A DNA stretch of 5,989 nucleotides from Spirochaetaceae bacterium (GCA_003564775.1 PXEI01000325.1:1-5989), one strand, 5' to 3'; shown: positions 1-5,754, numbered from the stretch's first letter. Notes: generated by a model from the sequence alone, not told the origin. Numbers and translations: made by a program.

Positions 1-45
1 CTCATCTTCTGCACGGAACACGCACATTGCCTCGTATGTCCTCAT
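1..45 (-). CDS. rpsF: 30S ribosomal protein S6, N-terminal 15 codons (partial)
   Basis: Read on the minus strand from an ATG at 45-43, the sequence gives MRTYEAMCVFRAEDE and continues past the left edge of the window. This matches the usual opening of S6 (M-R-x-Y-E, a hydrophobic strand, then an acidic stretch), the first beta strand of its ferredoxin-like fold. S6 binds 16S rRNA together with S18 in the small-subunit platform. A strong GAGGAGG ribosome binding site sits 7 bases before the start, which fixes the start codon. In most bacteria rpsF heads an rpsF-(ssb)-rpsR-rplI operon, so those genes are expected to the left of the window; this is inference. The identification rests on only 15 residues plus the context of a foldable leader, so it is probable but not certain. 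Confidence 0.8.
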   Translation of the reverse strand, partial: MRTYEAMCVFRAEDE

Positions 46-52
46 GTGGTAT

Positions 53-103
53 CCTCCTCATGGTCCGGTTTGCCTACACCTCGATGTAGATGTAGGAAAG
101 AGG
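53..103 (-). promoter_or_regulatory. Candidate S6:S18-type autoregulatory mRNA leader of rpsF
   Basis: In the minus-strand transcript an outer stem can form between CCUCUU (103-98) and AGGAGG (58-53), 6 pairs including one G-U, which would hide the Shine-Dalgarno sequence. An inner stem pairs CCUACA (96-91) with UGUAGG (78-73), with 12 loop bases; a shorter alternative uses CUACA at 89-85. A CCG triplet (68-66) lies unpaired on the 3' side between the stems. Outer stem, inner stem and 3' CCG bulge is the arrangement described for the leader that the S6:S18 complex binds to repress its own operon. The pairing is seen in the sequence; the function is inferred. Confidence 0.5.
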
Positions 104-110
104 TCTGGGG

Positions 111-140
111 AACGTATCATGGAGACATCTACCCTGTCAA
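111..140 (-). promoter_or_regulatory. Putative sigma70 promoter for rpsF
   Basis: A perfect minus-strand -35 TTGACA occupies 140-135. A poor -10 follows: GATACG at 118-113 with 16-base spacing, or TACGTT at 116-111 with 18. Transcription would start near 105, just before the 5' arm of the rpsF leader stem, which fits a leader of about 60 bases. The -35 is convincing by sequence; the -10 is weak. Confidence 0.4.
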
Positions 141-153
141 GGCTCCGGGCATC

Positions 154-158
154 GGAGG
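154..158 (+). promoter_or_regulatory. Ribosome binding site setting the start at 169
   Basis: GGAGG lies 10 bases before ATG 169. The longer frame from GTG 46 has no such site, and its first 41 residues run through the rpsF leader on the other strand and read as non-protein-like (Cys/Arg/Trp/Pro-rich). ATG 169 is therefore chosen. Confidence 0.7.
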
Positions 159-168
159 TTCGACGCCT

Positions 169-627
169 ATGTCGCTTCAAGTGAATTACGATGACGACTT
201 TTTTTATCTCGCAACGCTGATCAAGGGACTCGACTGGGCTCTGCGCCTGGAGCTAGACGCCGAGTTTTTTGCCGCAAAAGTTCACGCCGACATCGTTTTT
301 CTTGATACAACCTTAGGAAAACTAGGAATGAGCTTGGACGAACACGGCATGGTTCACGGAAAAATGACATACCTCAGGGCTCTGTTACGTACTGAAAGAC
401 TGTTTGTTGACTGCCTTACGACCATCACTCGTTCCGATAGTGCGTTGTTACACGACCTCACGCAGTATCAAACGTTGTATAACGATCTGCTGCTTCGACA
501 TCGCCAGTCCCTATCAGTAATCCAGGACAGTCTTGACTCCATGAGAGAGGAGCAGCCGGGTGAAGAAACGATCTCGGAGGCGGAGTACCGAGTGCTGCTA
601 GACCCAAAAACCGAGGAAATTGAGTAG
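169..627 (+). CDS. Hypothetical 152-residue soluble helical protein
   Basis: I do not recognise this protein. From ATG 169 it is 152 residues, beginning MSLQVNYDDDFF and ending DPKTEEIE. It has no signal peptide, no membrane span and a single cysteine. Residues about 10-40 are hydrophobic/acidic and probably helical (FFYLATLIKGLDWALRLELD). The middle (about 65-130) reads as amphipathic helices with regularly spaced leucines, possibly coiled coil. The last 20 residues are strongly acidic. No nucleotide-binding, metal-binding or DNA-binding motif is visible. It is transcribed divergently from rpsF and lies 70 bases before pyk in the same direction, so it may share a transcript with pyk. A small inverted repeat (GTAGG 624-628 / CCTAC 632-636) sits at its stop codon but lacks a T run. 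Codon use resembles its neighbours, which supports a real gene; the function is unknown. Confidence 0.7.
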   Translation: MSLQVNYDDDFFYLATLIKGLDWALRLELDAEFFAAKVHADIVFLDTTLGKLGMSLDEHGMVHGKMTYLRALLRTERLFVDCLTTITRSDSALLHDLTQYQTLYNDLLLRHRQSLSVIQDSLDSMREEQPGEETISEAEYRVLLDPKTEEIE

Positions 628-697
628 GATGCCTACCCGAAACTGGCAGAATCATATATACATTGAAGTGAACCCAATAGGATAAAGGAATATCGAA

Positions 698-2497
698 ATG
701 AACAGACTGAGAAAGACACGAATCGTAGCCACGCTCGGCCCAGCAGTCGACGACTTTGAAATGGTTAAAGAGCTTCTTCAGACCGGCGTAAACATTGCGA
801 GGCTCAACTTTTCCCATGGGAACCATGCTGAGCAGAAGAGCCGAATGGATATGGTCAAGAAGGCCTCGAAAGAGACGGAAATTCCTGCGGCTATCATGCT
901 TGATACCAAGGGGCCTGAGATTAGAACCGGCAAAATTGTTGATGGTGGCACTGTTACCCTGAACAAGGGTGCCGAAATTATCATGACCACCGAGCAGATT
1001 GAGGGCGATGAACACCGAATATCAGTGAGTTACGACGCTCTCCCACGCGAGGTAAGGCCTGGCGGGCACATCTTTATTGCCGACGGACTCCTGGATCTTC
1101 GCGTCGTTCGGATTGAGGGCACCGAGATTCACTGTATTGTGGAGAATGGCGGACTGCTTGGCAGTCGTAAGAACGTCAACGTGCCGGGTGTTAAGACTTC
1201 ACTTCCGGCGATAACTGATAAGGACCGGGACGACATTCTGTTTGGGGTGGAACAGGGAATTGATTTCATAGCGGCCTCGTTCATTCGGAAGCCTGAGGAT
1301 ATTATCACTATCCAAGAGTTGCTGGCCACGGTAGACGCCTCACACGTGCAAATTGTTGCAAAGATTGAGGATCAGGAAGGCCTGGACAACATAGATGAGA
1401 TTATTCGGGTTTCGAACGGGATCATGATTGCACGGGGTGACCTAGGGGTTCAGCTTGAGACCGAACAGATCCCACTTGCGCAGAAGCGGATTATATCAAA
1501 GTGCAACAGGTTGAATAAGCCGGTCATTACCGCCACTCAGATGCTTGACTCAATGATCTACAACCCAAACCCTACACGAGCCGAGCTTACCGACGTCGCG
1601 AACGCTATCTTTGACGGCACCGACGCAGTTATGCTTTCCGGCGAAACTGCAAGTGGAAAGTATCCTATCCGTTCTGTTGAAACGCTGCACCGCATTGCTC
1701 TTGAGGTTGAAAACTCGAATGAGTACCATGAGCGATGTTTGGAGTACTTTAGTTTTCATCGGGCTACCAGCGATATTGGACACTCAGTTGCCAAGGCGGC
1801 GTACCTGACTGCGACCGACATTGACGCGGCAGCGATTGTTACTCCAACATTGCATGGAAACAGTCCTCGAATTCTTAGTAAGTATCGGCCGCGGCAAAAC
1901 ATTGTGGCAGTCACTACATCTGCTGTTGTTCAGCGTCAACTCCTGCTCAACTGGGGAATTTTTCCGATCCTTTCGGACTTTGTGCGTGACTCCGAGGTGA
2001 TGATTCAGAACGCGTTGCGGCTTGCCTTGAAGTACAAGTACATTCAGAAGCTGGATAAAGTGGTAACTGCAGCCGGAATTCCGGTACACTCGCCGCTTAT
2101 GCTCAATACCATTAAGGTTCACTTTATGGGCAACATTATCGCCCGCGGTAACCAAGGATCCGGTAAGCGTGTTTCAGGGAAAATTGTCAAGGCGGATCAC
2201 CCCTATGAAGCCGCCAGTAAACTTGGTTTCGGTGAGCGCCAGATTCTTGTTACCCGCACCTGGCAAGAGAACCTTCGACAGCTCCTGCCCCGTTTGAGCG
2301 CGATTGTCATTGAAGAGGCCGTGCCAGCCGACCTTGATATCCTGACAACTGATATTCGCGGGCTTGTCGCGATCTCAGACATTGCCGGAGTGTACGACAC
2401 TTTGGAAGAATCACAGTTCGTAAGTATCGATGGTGAGGAAAAGATCATTTACGAAGGCGTGCTCGAGGACAACATCGATGAAGGTGTAACACTTTAA
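698..2497 (+). CDS. pyk: Pyruvate kinase with extra C-terminal domain
   Basis: It converts phosphoenolpyruvate and ADP to pyruvate and ATP, the last step of glycolysis, in the cytoplasm. Visible in the 599 residues are the N-terminal RKTRIVATLGP, NIARLNFSHG (R35, N37, S39) and LDTKGPEIRTG (K71, E74). The B domain spans about 73-172. The active-site signature IVAKIEDQEGL carries the catalytic lysine K222 and metal ligand E224. MIARGDLGVQLE (D248) and ITATQMLDSM (T280) follow. Glu at position 74, equivalent to rabbit E117, predicts a K+-dependent enzyme. The standard enzyme ends near 475; residues about 485-595 form an added domain like the PEP-utiliser mobile domain (GKIVKA, ILVTRTW, GLVAIS, IIYEG) found at the end of Bacillus-type pyruvate kinases of about 585 residues. 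The TSH-type phosphohistidine motif of true PEP-utilisers is absent, so that domain probably has no phosphotransfer role. ATG 698 follows AAGGAA at 685-690. No clear terminator follows. Confidence 0.97.
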   Translation: MNRLRKTRIVATLGPAVDDFEMVKELLQTGVNIARLNFSHGNHAEQKSRMDMVKKASKETEIPAAIMLDTKGPEIRTGKIVDGGTVTLNKGAEIIMTTEQIEGDEHRISVSYDALPREVRPGGHIFIADGLLDLRVVRIEGTEIHCIVENGGLLGSRKNVNVPGVKTSLPAITDKDRDDILFGVEQGIDFIAASFIRKPEDIITIQELLATVDASHVQIVAKIEDQEGLDNIDEIIRVSNGIMIARGDLGVQLETEQIPLAQKRIISKCNRLNKPVITATQMLDSMIYNPNPTRAELTDVANAIFDGTDAVMLSGETASGKYPIRSVETLHRIALEVENSNEYHERCLEYFSFHRATSDIGHSVAKAAYLTATDIDAAAIVTPTLHGNSPRILSKYRPRQNIVAVTTSAVVQRQLLLNWGIFPILSDFVRDSEVMIQNALRLALKYKYIQKLDKVVTAAGIPVHSPLMLNTIKVHFMGNIIARGNQGSGKRVSGKIVKADHPYEAASKLGFGERQILVTRTWQENLRQLLPRLSAIVIEEAVPADLDILTTDIRGLVAISDIAGVYDTLEESQFVSIDGEEKIIYEGVLEDNIDEGVTL

Positions 2498-2515
2498 CCC
2501 GACCTTTTTGTAGGG

Positions 2516-2561
2516 GTCATTGTCATTCAAGGCGTTCTTGTGTACATTGTCGCAATGACAA
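2516..2561. repeat. GTCATT direct and inverted repeats around the activator promoter
   Basis: GTCATT occurs twice in tandem (2516-2521, 2522-2527). TTGTCATT (2520-2527) has a perfect 8-base inverted partner AATGACAA (2554-2561), with 26 bases between. CATTG-TCG-CAATG (2545-2557) is a nested dyad, and CATTGTC is directly repeated (2518-2524, 2545-2551). The arms overlap the -35 and the predicted start, as an operator for two bound dimers or for autoregulation would. A terminator is unlikely because no T run follows. Confidence 0.4.
2520..2548 (+). promoter_or_regulatory. Putative sigma70 promoter of the sigma54-activator gene
   Basis: TTGTCA (2520-2525, five of six matches to TTGACA) is separated by an optimal 17 bases from TACATT (2543-2548, four of six matches to TATAAT). 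The start would fall near 2555, about 28 bases before the ATG at 2583. The position in the pyk-activator gap is right for a separate promoter, but the -10 is only fair. Confidence 0.45.
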
Positions 2562-2570
2562 ACAAGCGCT

Positions 2571-2574
2571 GGAG
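2571..2574 (+). promoter_or_regulatory. Ribosome binding site setting the start at 2583
   Basis: GGAG lies 8 bases before ATG 2583. An in-frame GTG at 2574 overlaps this site and has no ribosome binding site of its own, so ATG 2583 is preferred. Confidence 0.6.
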
Positions 2575-2582
2575 TGCAGGTG

Positions 2583-4145
2583 ATGCCTAACGAGTCGAGT
2601 GAGGTAGAGTACCGTGGCAAGTTTGAAGAGCTGTCGCTGCTCTTTGAGATTAGCCAAATCTTGGATCAGAGTCTTTATATTAAGCAGGTGCTGCAACCGG
2701 TTCTGAAAGCAGTCACCGATCAGCTGGGTATGCTCCGGGGTACTATAACACTCCTGAACCGGCGTACGGGCGACATATCCATAGAGGCCGCGTACGGCCT
2801 TTCGGAGCCGCAGCGACAGAAAGGCCGATACCGACTAGGCGAGGGAGTGACCGGCAGAGTAGTTGAGACCGGCACTCCCTCTATCATTCCCCGCATAGCC
2901 GACGATCCGGAGTTCCTTAACCGAACCGGTGCGCGCAAAAGCAAACAATATCAAGATATTTCTTTTATCTGTGTTCCGATAAAAATTGGAAACGAAACTA
3001 TCGGGGCCTTCAGCATTGACCGCGAGTTTGCAGGTGACTCTGCCCTGCGCGACGACGTGCGAGTTCTTTCTGTAGTAGCCTCCCTCATTGCCCAGGCCGT
3101 AAAAATTCGCCAGGGCGTGATGGAAGAACGCGAGCAACTCTTGCGTGAGAATACACGGCTCCAAAACGAGCTGCGCGACAGGTTCCAACCGACCAACATT
3201 ATTGGTAAGTCAAAGGCAATGCAGAACGTTTTTGACATGATTGCGCAGGTGTCCAAGAGTGAAGCTACGGTGCTTATACGGGGTGAGAGTGGAACCGGCA
3301 AGGAGCTGGTTGCGCATGCAATTCATTACAACTCACTCCGCGAAACGAAACCGTTCATAAAAGTGAACTGCGCCGCTTTGCCCGAGACTATCATAGAGAG
3401 CGAGTTGTTTGGCCACGAAAAAGGTTCCTTTACCGGTGCTATTTCCAGCCGCAAAGGGCGCTTTGAGTCGGCCAACGGGGGAACAATCTTCCTGGATGAG
3501 ATTGGTGACCTTTCAGCCGCTACGCAGATTAAACTCCTGCGCGTACTGCAGGAGCGTGAGTTTGAACGCGTTGGGGGAAATGAGACCGTGCGGACCAACG
3601 TGCGAGTCATAGCGGCCACCAACAGGGATCTTGAAAAGCTGATGGAGGTTAATACCTTCCGTGAGGATCTGTATTACCGACTGAACGTGTTCCCTATTCA
3701 TATACCACCATTACGAGATCGAAAAAGTGATATCCTGTTGCTTTCCGATCATTTCATAGATAAGTATGCCACTCAGAACGACCGTGCCATTCGACGTATC
3801 TCTACACCGGCTATAGATCTTCTTATGAACTATCATTGGCCGGGAAATGTGCGTGAGCTCGAGAACTGCATCGAGCGGGCGGTACTGCTCTCGGTAGATG
3901 AAGTTATCCACTCCCATCATTTGCCACCTACTCTTCAGTCAGCGGAGTCCACTGACACACGGCTGCGAGGCACGCTTGATGAGTCGTTAAGCAACATTGA
4001 GCGTGAGTTACTCCTTGATGCACTGAAGTCAACCAAAGGAAACATGGCTAAGGCTGCCAGGCTCCTTGGGGTCACCGAACGTGTCATGGGGTTGCGTATT
4101 CACAAGCACGATATAGATCCGCGCCATTACAAAGGGCGCGGATAG
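2583..4145 (+). CDS. NifA-type sigma54-dependent activator (GAF, AAA+, Fis HTH)
   Basis: This is a bacterial enhancer-binding protein of 520 residues that remodels sigma54 RNA polymerase using ATP. A GAF sensor domain covers about 15-175. A charged, probably coiled-coil linker (about 178-200) follows. The AAA+ domain (about 203-440) shows Walker A GESGTGKE (234-241), the sigma54-contact loop GSFTGA (281-286), Walker B TIFLDE (301-306), sensor I RVIAATNRDL (341-350), the arginine-finger region FREDLYYRLNVFPI (359-372) and WPGNVREL (419-426). A Fis-type helix-turn-helix (about 486-508, NMAKAARLLGVTERVMGLRI) closes it. GAF-AAA+-Fis order and the HTH wording resemble NifA/AnfA/VnfA. The interdomain cysteine motif of oxygen-sensitive rhizobial NifA is absent. 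The loop has Ser for the usual Ala of GAFTGA, a mild change. It lies directly before a sigma54 promoter serving amtB-PII, so that operon is its likely target. No nif gene is in view, so I give no symbol; a general nitrogen regulator is the alternative. Confidence 0.93.
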   Translation: MPNESSEVEYRGKFEELSLLFEISQILDQSLYIKQVLQPVLKAVTDQLGMLRGTITLLNRRTGDISIEAAYGLSEPQRQKGRYRLGEGVTGRVVETGTPSIIPRIADDPEFLNRTGARKSKQYQDISFICVPIKIGNETIGAFSIDREFAGDSALRDDVRVLSVVASLIAQAVKIRQGVMEEREQLLRENTRLQNELRDRFQPTNIIGKSKAMQNVFDMIAQVSKSEATVLIRGESGTGKELVAHAIHYNSLRETKPFIKVNCAALPETIIESELFGHEKGSFTGAISSRKGRFESANGGTIFLDEIGDLSAATQIKLLRVLQEREFERVGGNETVRTNVRVIAATNRDLEKLMEVNTFREDLYYRLNVFPIHIPPLRDRKSDILLLSDHFIDKYATQNDRAIRRISTPAIDLLMNYHWPGNVRELENCIERAVLLSVDEVIHSHHLPPTLQSAESTDTRLRGTLDESLSNIERELLLDALKSTKGNMAKAARLLGVTERVMGLRIHKHDIDPRHYKGRG

Positions 4146-4198
4146 GACCTGTCAAACCGAACTTCCTCTCATGTAGCTCACGGTCTCTAGCACACACA

Positions 4199-4287
4199 TA
4201 CGTAGGGTAGTACACATTTACCTACGTACGCGTAGTATAATACTGGGGTATGCACCTGTCGGTAATTTCTTTTCGCCTGGGTACCCA
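4199..4287. repeat. Cluster of palindromes upstream of amtB
   Basis: TACGTAGG (4199-4206) and CCTACGTA (4221-4228) are a perfect 8-base inverted pair with centres 22 bp apart, about two helical turns. CTACG-TACG-CGTAG (4222-4235) overlaps it, as does the palindrome TACGCGTA (4227-4234). AGTAT-A-ATACT (4234-4244) follows, and TGGGTACCCA (4278-4287) is a perfect 10-base palindrome. GGGTA recurs at 4205, 4246 and 4279. The set lies about 70-160 bp before the sigma54 -24 element, the usual range for enhancer sites, and so is the best candidate for activator binding. No consensus NifA site (TGT-N10-ACA) was found here. Confidence 0.5.
4236..4241 (+). promoter_or_regulatory. Perfect TATAAT, possible sigma70 -10 element
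   Basis: TATAAT is an exact -10, but the -35 position 16-18 bases upstream (CACATT and neighbours, about 4212-4219) fits TTGACA poorly and there is no TG extension. It sits inside the palindrome cluster, so an activator- or repressor-controlled basal promoter for amtB is possible, starting near 4248 with a leader of about 160 bases. Confidence 0.3.
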
Positions 4288-4353
4288 TGAGTAGTGAATA
4301 GTAAATCTCTATACCTGAACGTTTTAATAAATATAGTCCCCCACATAGTTGTC

Positions 4354-4370
4354 TTGGCACTGATATTGCA
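4354..4370 (+). promoter_or_regulatory. Sigma54 (RpoN) promoter of amtB-PII operon
   Basis: TTGGCAC-TGATA-TTGCA is a near-perfect sigma54 promoter. The -24 GG is at 4356-4357 and the -12 GC at 4368-4369, with exactly 10 bases between. The predicted start is about 4381, giving a short 30-base leader to ATG 4411 with AGGAGG in it. Position, spacing and the neighbouring sigma54-activator gene all agree. Such promoters need an ATP-driven activator bound upstream. Confidence 0.92.
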
Positions 4371-4387
4371 ATCTTGGAGTCAAGATT
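4370..4387. repeat. Perfect 7-bp dyad over the sigma54 start site
   Basis: AATCTTG (4370-4376), GAGT, CAAGATT (4381-4387) is a perfect inverted repeat spanning about -11 to +7 of the predicted sigma54 start. Because the sigma54 transcript would begin at or after the right arm, it cannot form as an RNA hairpin in that transcript. A DNA operator for a repressor is the more natural reading; a hairpin could form only in a longer transcript begun upstream. Confidence 0.45.
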
Positions 4388-4394
4388 ATTCGCG

Positions 4395-4400
4395 AGGAGG
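4395..4400 (+). promoter_or_regulatory. Ribosome binding site setting the amtB start at 4411
   Basis: AGGAGG lies 10 bases before ATG 4411, which opens a textbook signal peptide. The same frame is open back to GTG 4294, but that extension would span the sigma54 promoter and place 39 extra residues before the signal peptide. Confidence 0.85.
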
Positions 4401-4410
4401 ATTACGAACC

Positions 4411-5754
4411 ATGAAAAAGATAATGGTTCCGGCTATGGTCGTTATTGGCCTGCTGTTAGGAGGCGGAAGCGCCTTTGCTCAGGAAATGGCGGTCGAAGAA
4501 ACCCTTGCGTTGTACAGCGAAGCCTTTGACATGATTTGGCTGATCGTTGCAGCGGCATTGGTGTTTTTCATGCAGGCAGGATTTGCAATGGTCGAGCTCG
4601 GTCTCACCAGAGCAAAGAATGCAGGCAACATCATTATGAAGAACCTTATGGACTTCTCGGTCGGCGCTATCGCCTACTGGGCTGTCGGTTGGGCTCTCAT
4701 GTATGGTGTCTCTGTTGGTGGTTTTATCGGCGGCAGCGAGTTCTTCCTGGCCGGTGCAGATCATGTTCTGTATCGCGACTGGATGTTCCAGGTGGTGTTC
4801 GCAGCTACCGCTGCAACCATCGTTTCCGGAGCTATGGCCGAACGAACACAGTTCGCAGGTTATCTCCTGTACAGCGTGGTGATTACAGCGTTGATCTACC
4901 CGGTCTCAGGCCATTGGATCTGGGCAGACGGTGGATGGCTTGGCGAAATGGGATTCCATGACTTTGCCGGTTCAACCGTTGTGCACTCTGTTGGTGCATG
5001 GGCTGCGTTCGCTGGCGCTGTAGTGATTGGAGCGCGCCGTGGCAAGTACACCAAGGTGGGCGGTAAGGTCTCGGTTAAGGCCATTCCGGGGCACAACATT
5101 CCGCTTGCAGCCTTGGGTGTATTTATCCTGTGGTTTGGATGGTACGGGTTCAACGGTGGTAGCACCTTGTCAGGTACCGATCTTGACATTGCGCATGTGG
5201 CCGTAACCACTACTCTGGCAGCCGGAGCTGGCGCAGTTGGAGCGATGTTCACTTCCTGGAAGTGGTTTGGCAAGCCTGATCCAAGTATGGCACTGAACGG
5301 TGCGCTTGCAGGCCTTGTAAGCATCACCGCTGGTACCTGGGTCATAGGGCCGGGGATGTCGGTACTCACCGGGTTCCTGGGTGGAATACTGGTAATCCTT
5401 TCGGTTGAGTTCATCGACAAAGTGCTCCATGTTGACGACCCGGTTGGTGCCGTTTCGGTGCATGGTGTCTGCGGCGTATGGGGTACCCTGGCTGTGGGAC
5501 TTTTTGCGAACGGAGTGAACGATCCCGATGTAGTAGGACTGTTTTTCGGCGGTGGCGTTGGGCAGCTCGTGATACAGTTGATTGGTGTGGTAGCCGTCAT
5601 GGCTTGGACACTGGGTACGGCCTTTGCACTGTTTAGTGTCCTGAAGGCTGCCAAGAAACTACGGGTGAGCGAAACCGAAGAGCTCATGGGACTGGATATT
5701 AGCGAGCATGGGATGGAGTCCTATAGTGGATTCCAGATCTTCAGCAACATGTAA
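4411..5754 (+). CDS. amtB: Ammonium channel AmtB with signal peptide
   Basis: It is a trimeric inner-membrane channel that conducts ammonium/ammonia under nitrogen limitation. The 447-residue product begins with a signal peptide (MKKIMVPAMV, hydrophobic core, cleavage after AFA at about 23), as in E. coli AmtB; about eleven membrane helices follow. Key residues seen are F130 in the phenylalanine gate region (VVFAATAATIVSGAMAER), the GHWIWADGG segment with the S1-site tryptophan (W169 or W171), the conserved aspartate D184, the twin pore histidines H192 (TVVHSVGA) and H351 (SVHGVCGVWGT), and WFGWYGFNGGS (W244, F247). The cytoplasmic tail after about 412 keeps the conserved GLDISEHG that meets PII. 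The order sigma54 promoter, amtB, PII gene is the classical nitrogen-starvation operon (elsewhere glnK-amtB), with amtB first here. Nothing essential is missing. Confidence 0.97.
   Translation: MKKIMVPAMVVIGLLLGGGSAFAQEMAVEETLALYSEAFDMIWLIVAAALVFFMQAGFAMVELGLTRAKNAGNIIMKNLMDFSVGAIAYWAVGWALMYGVSVGGFIGGSEFFLAGADHVLYRDWMFQVVFAATAATIVSGAMAERTQFAGYLLYSVVITALIYPVSGHWIWADGGWLGEMGFHDFAGSTVVHSVGAWAAFAGAVVIGARRGKYTKVGGKVSVKAIPGHNIPLAALGVFILWFGWYGFNGGSTLSGTDLDIAHVAVTTTLAAGAGAVGAMFTSWKWFGKPDPSMALNGALAGLVSITAGTWVIGPGMSVLTGFLGGILVILSVEFIDKVLHVDDPVGAVSVHGVCGVWGTLAVGLFANGVNDPDVVGLFFGGGVGQLVIQLIGVVAVMAWTLGTAFALFSVLKAAKKLRVSETEELMGLDISEHGMESYSGFQIFSNM

Noticed and set aside
27..55. Plus-strand promoter TTGCCT-N17-TATCCT with TG extension
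   Set aside because: The spacing is right and it could serve the 169-627 gene, but it lies inside the rpsF start and ribosome binding site, where TATCCT is simply the complement of the Shine-Dalgarno. Too likely a coincidence to annotate.
46..168. Upstream extension of the 169-627 gene to GTG 46
   Set aside because: No ribosome binding site at 46. The extension crosses the rpsF leader and ribosome binding site on the other strand and reads as a non-protein-like sequence; ATG 169 has GGAGG.
634..662. Separate pyk promoter with TATACA/TATATA at about 655-662
   Set aside because: AT-rich -10-like bases exist, but the -35 position (about TACCCG) does not match TTGACA.
458..1015. 185-codon open frame on the minus strand
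   Set aside because: It overlaps two well-supported plus-strand genes, including conserved pyk sequence, and shows no recognisable domain; an antisense shadow.
2498..2519. Rho-independent terminator after pyk
   Set aside because: Only a weak GACC/GGTC pairing around TTTTTG, with the T run in the loop and none after it.
4146..4190. Terminator after the activator gene
   Set aside because: Only four-base pairings (GACC/GGTC) with large loops and no T run. The 4199-4228 inverted repeat also lacks a following T run.
4251..4266. NtrC-like enhancer TGCACC-N4-GGTAAT
   Set aside because: Only the left half matches TGCACC; the spacing is 4 instead of 5 and the right half departs after GGT. It is at a plausible distance from the sigma54 promoter, but too weak to call.
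4146..4353. NifA enhancer TGT-N10-ACA
   Set aside because: Checked every TGT and ACA in the gap; none has the required spacing.
4294..4410. N-terminal extension of AmtB from GTG 4294
   Set aside because: It would run through the sigma54 promoter and start-site dyad; ATG 4411 has AGGAGG and begins a standard signal peptide.
4896..5687. 263-codon open frame on the minus strand inside amtB
   Set aside because: Pro/Thr/Ser-rich translation antisense to conserved AmtB helices, with no ribosome binding site; a codon-bias shadow.
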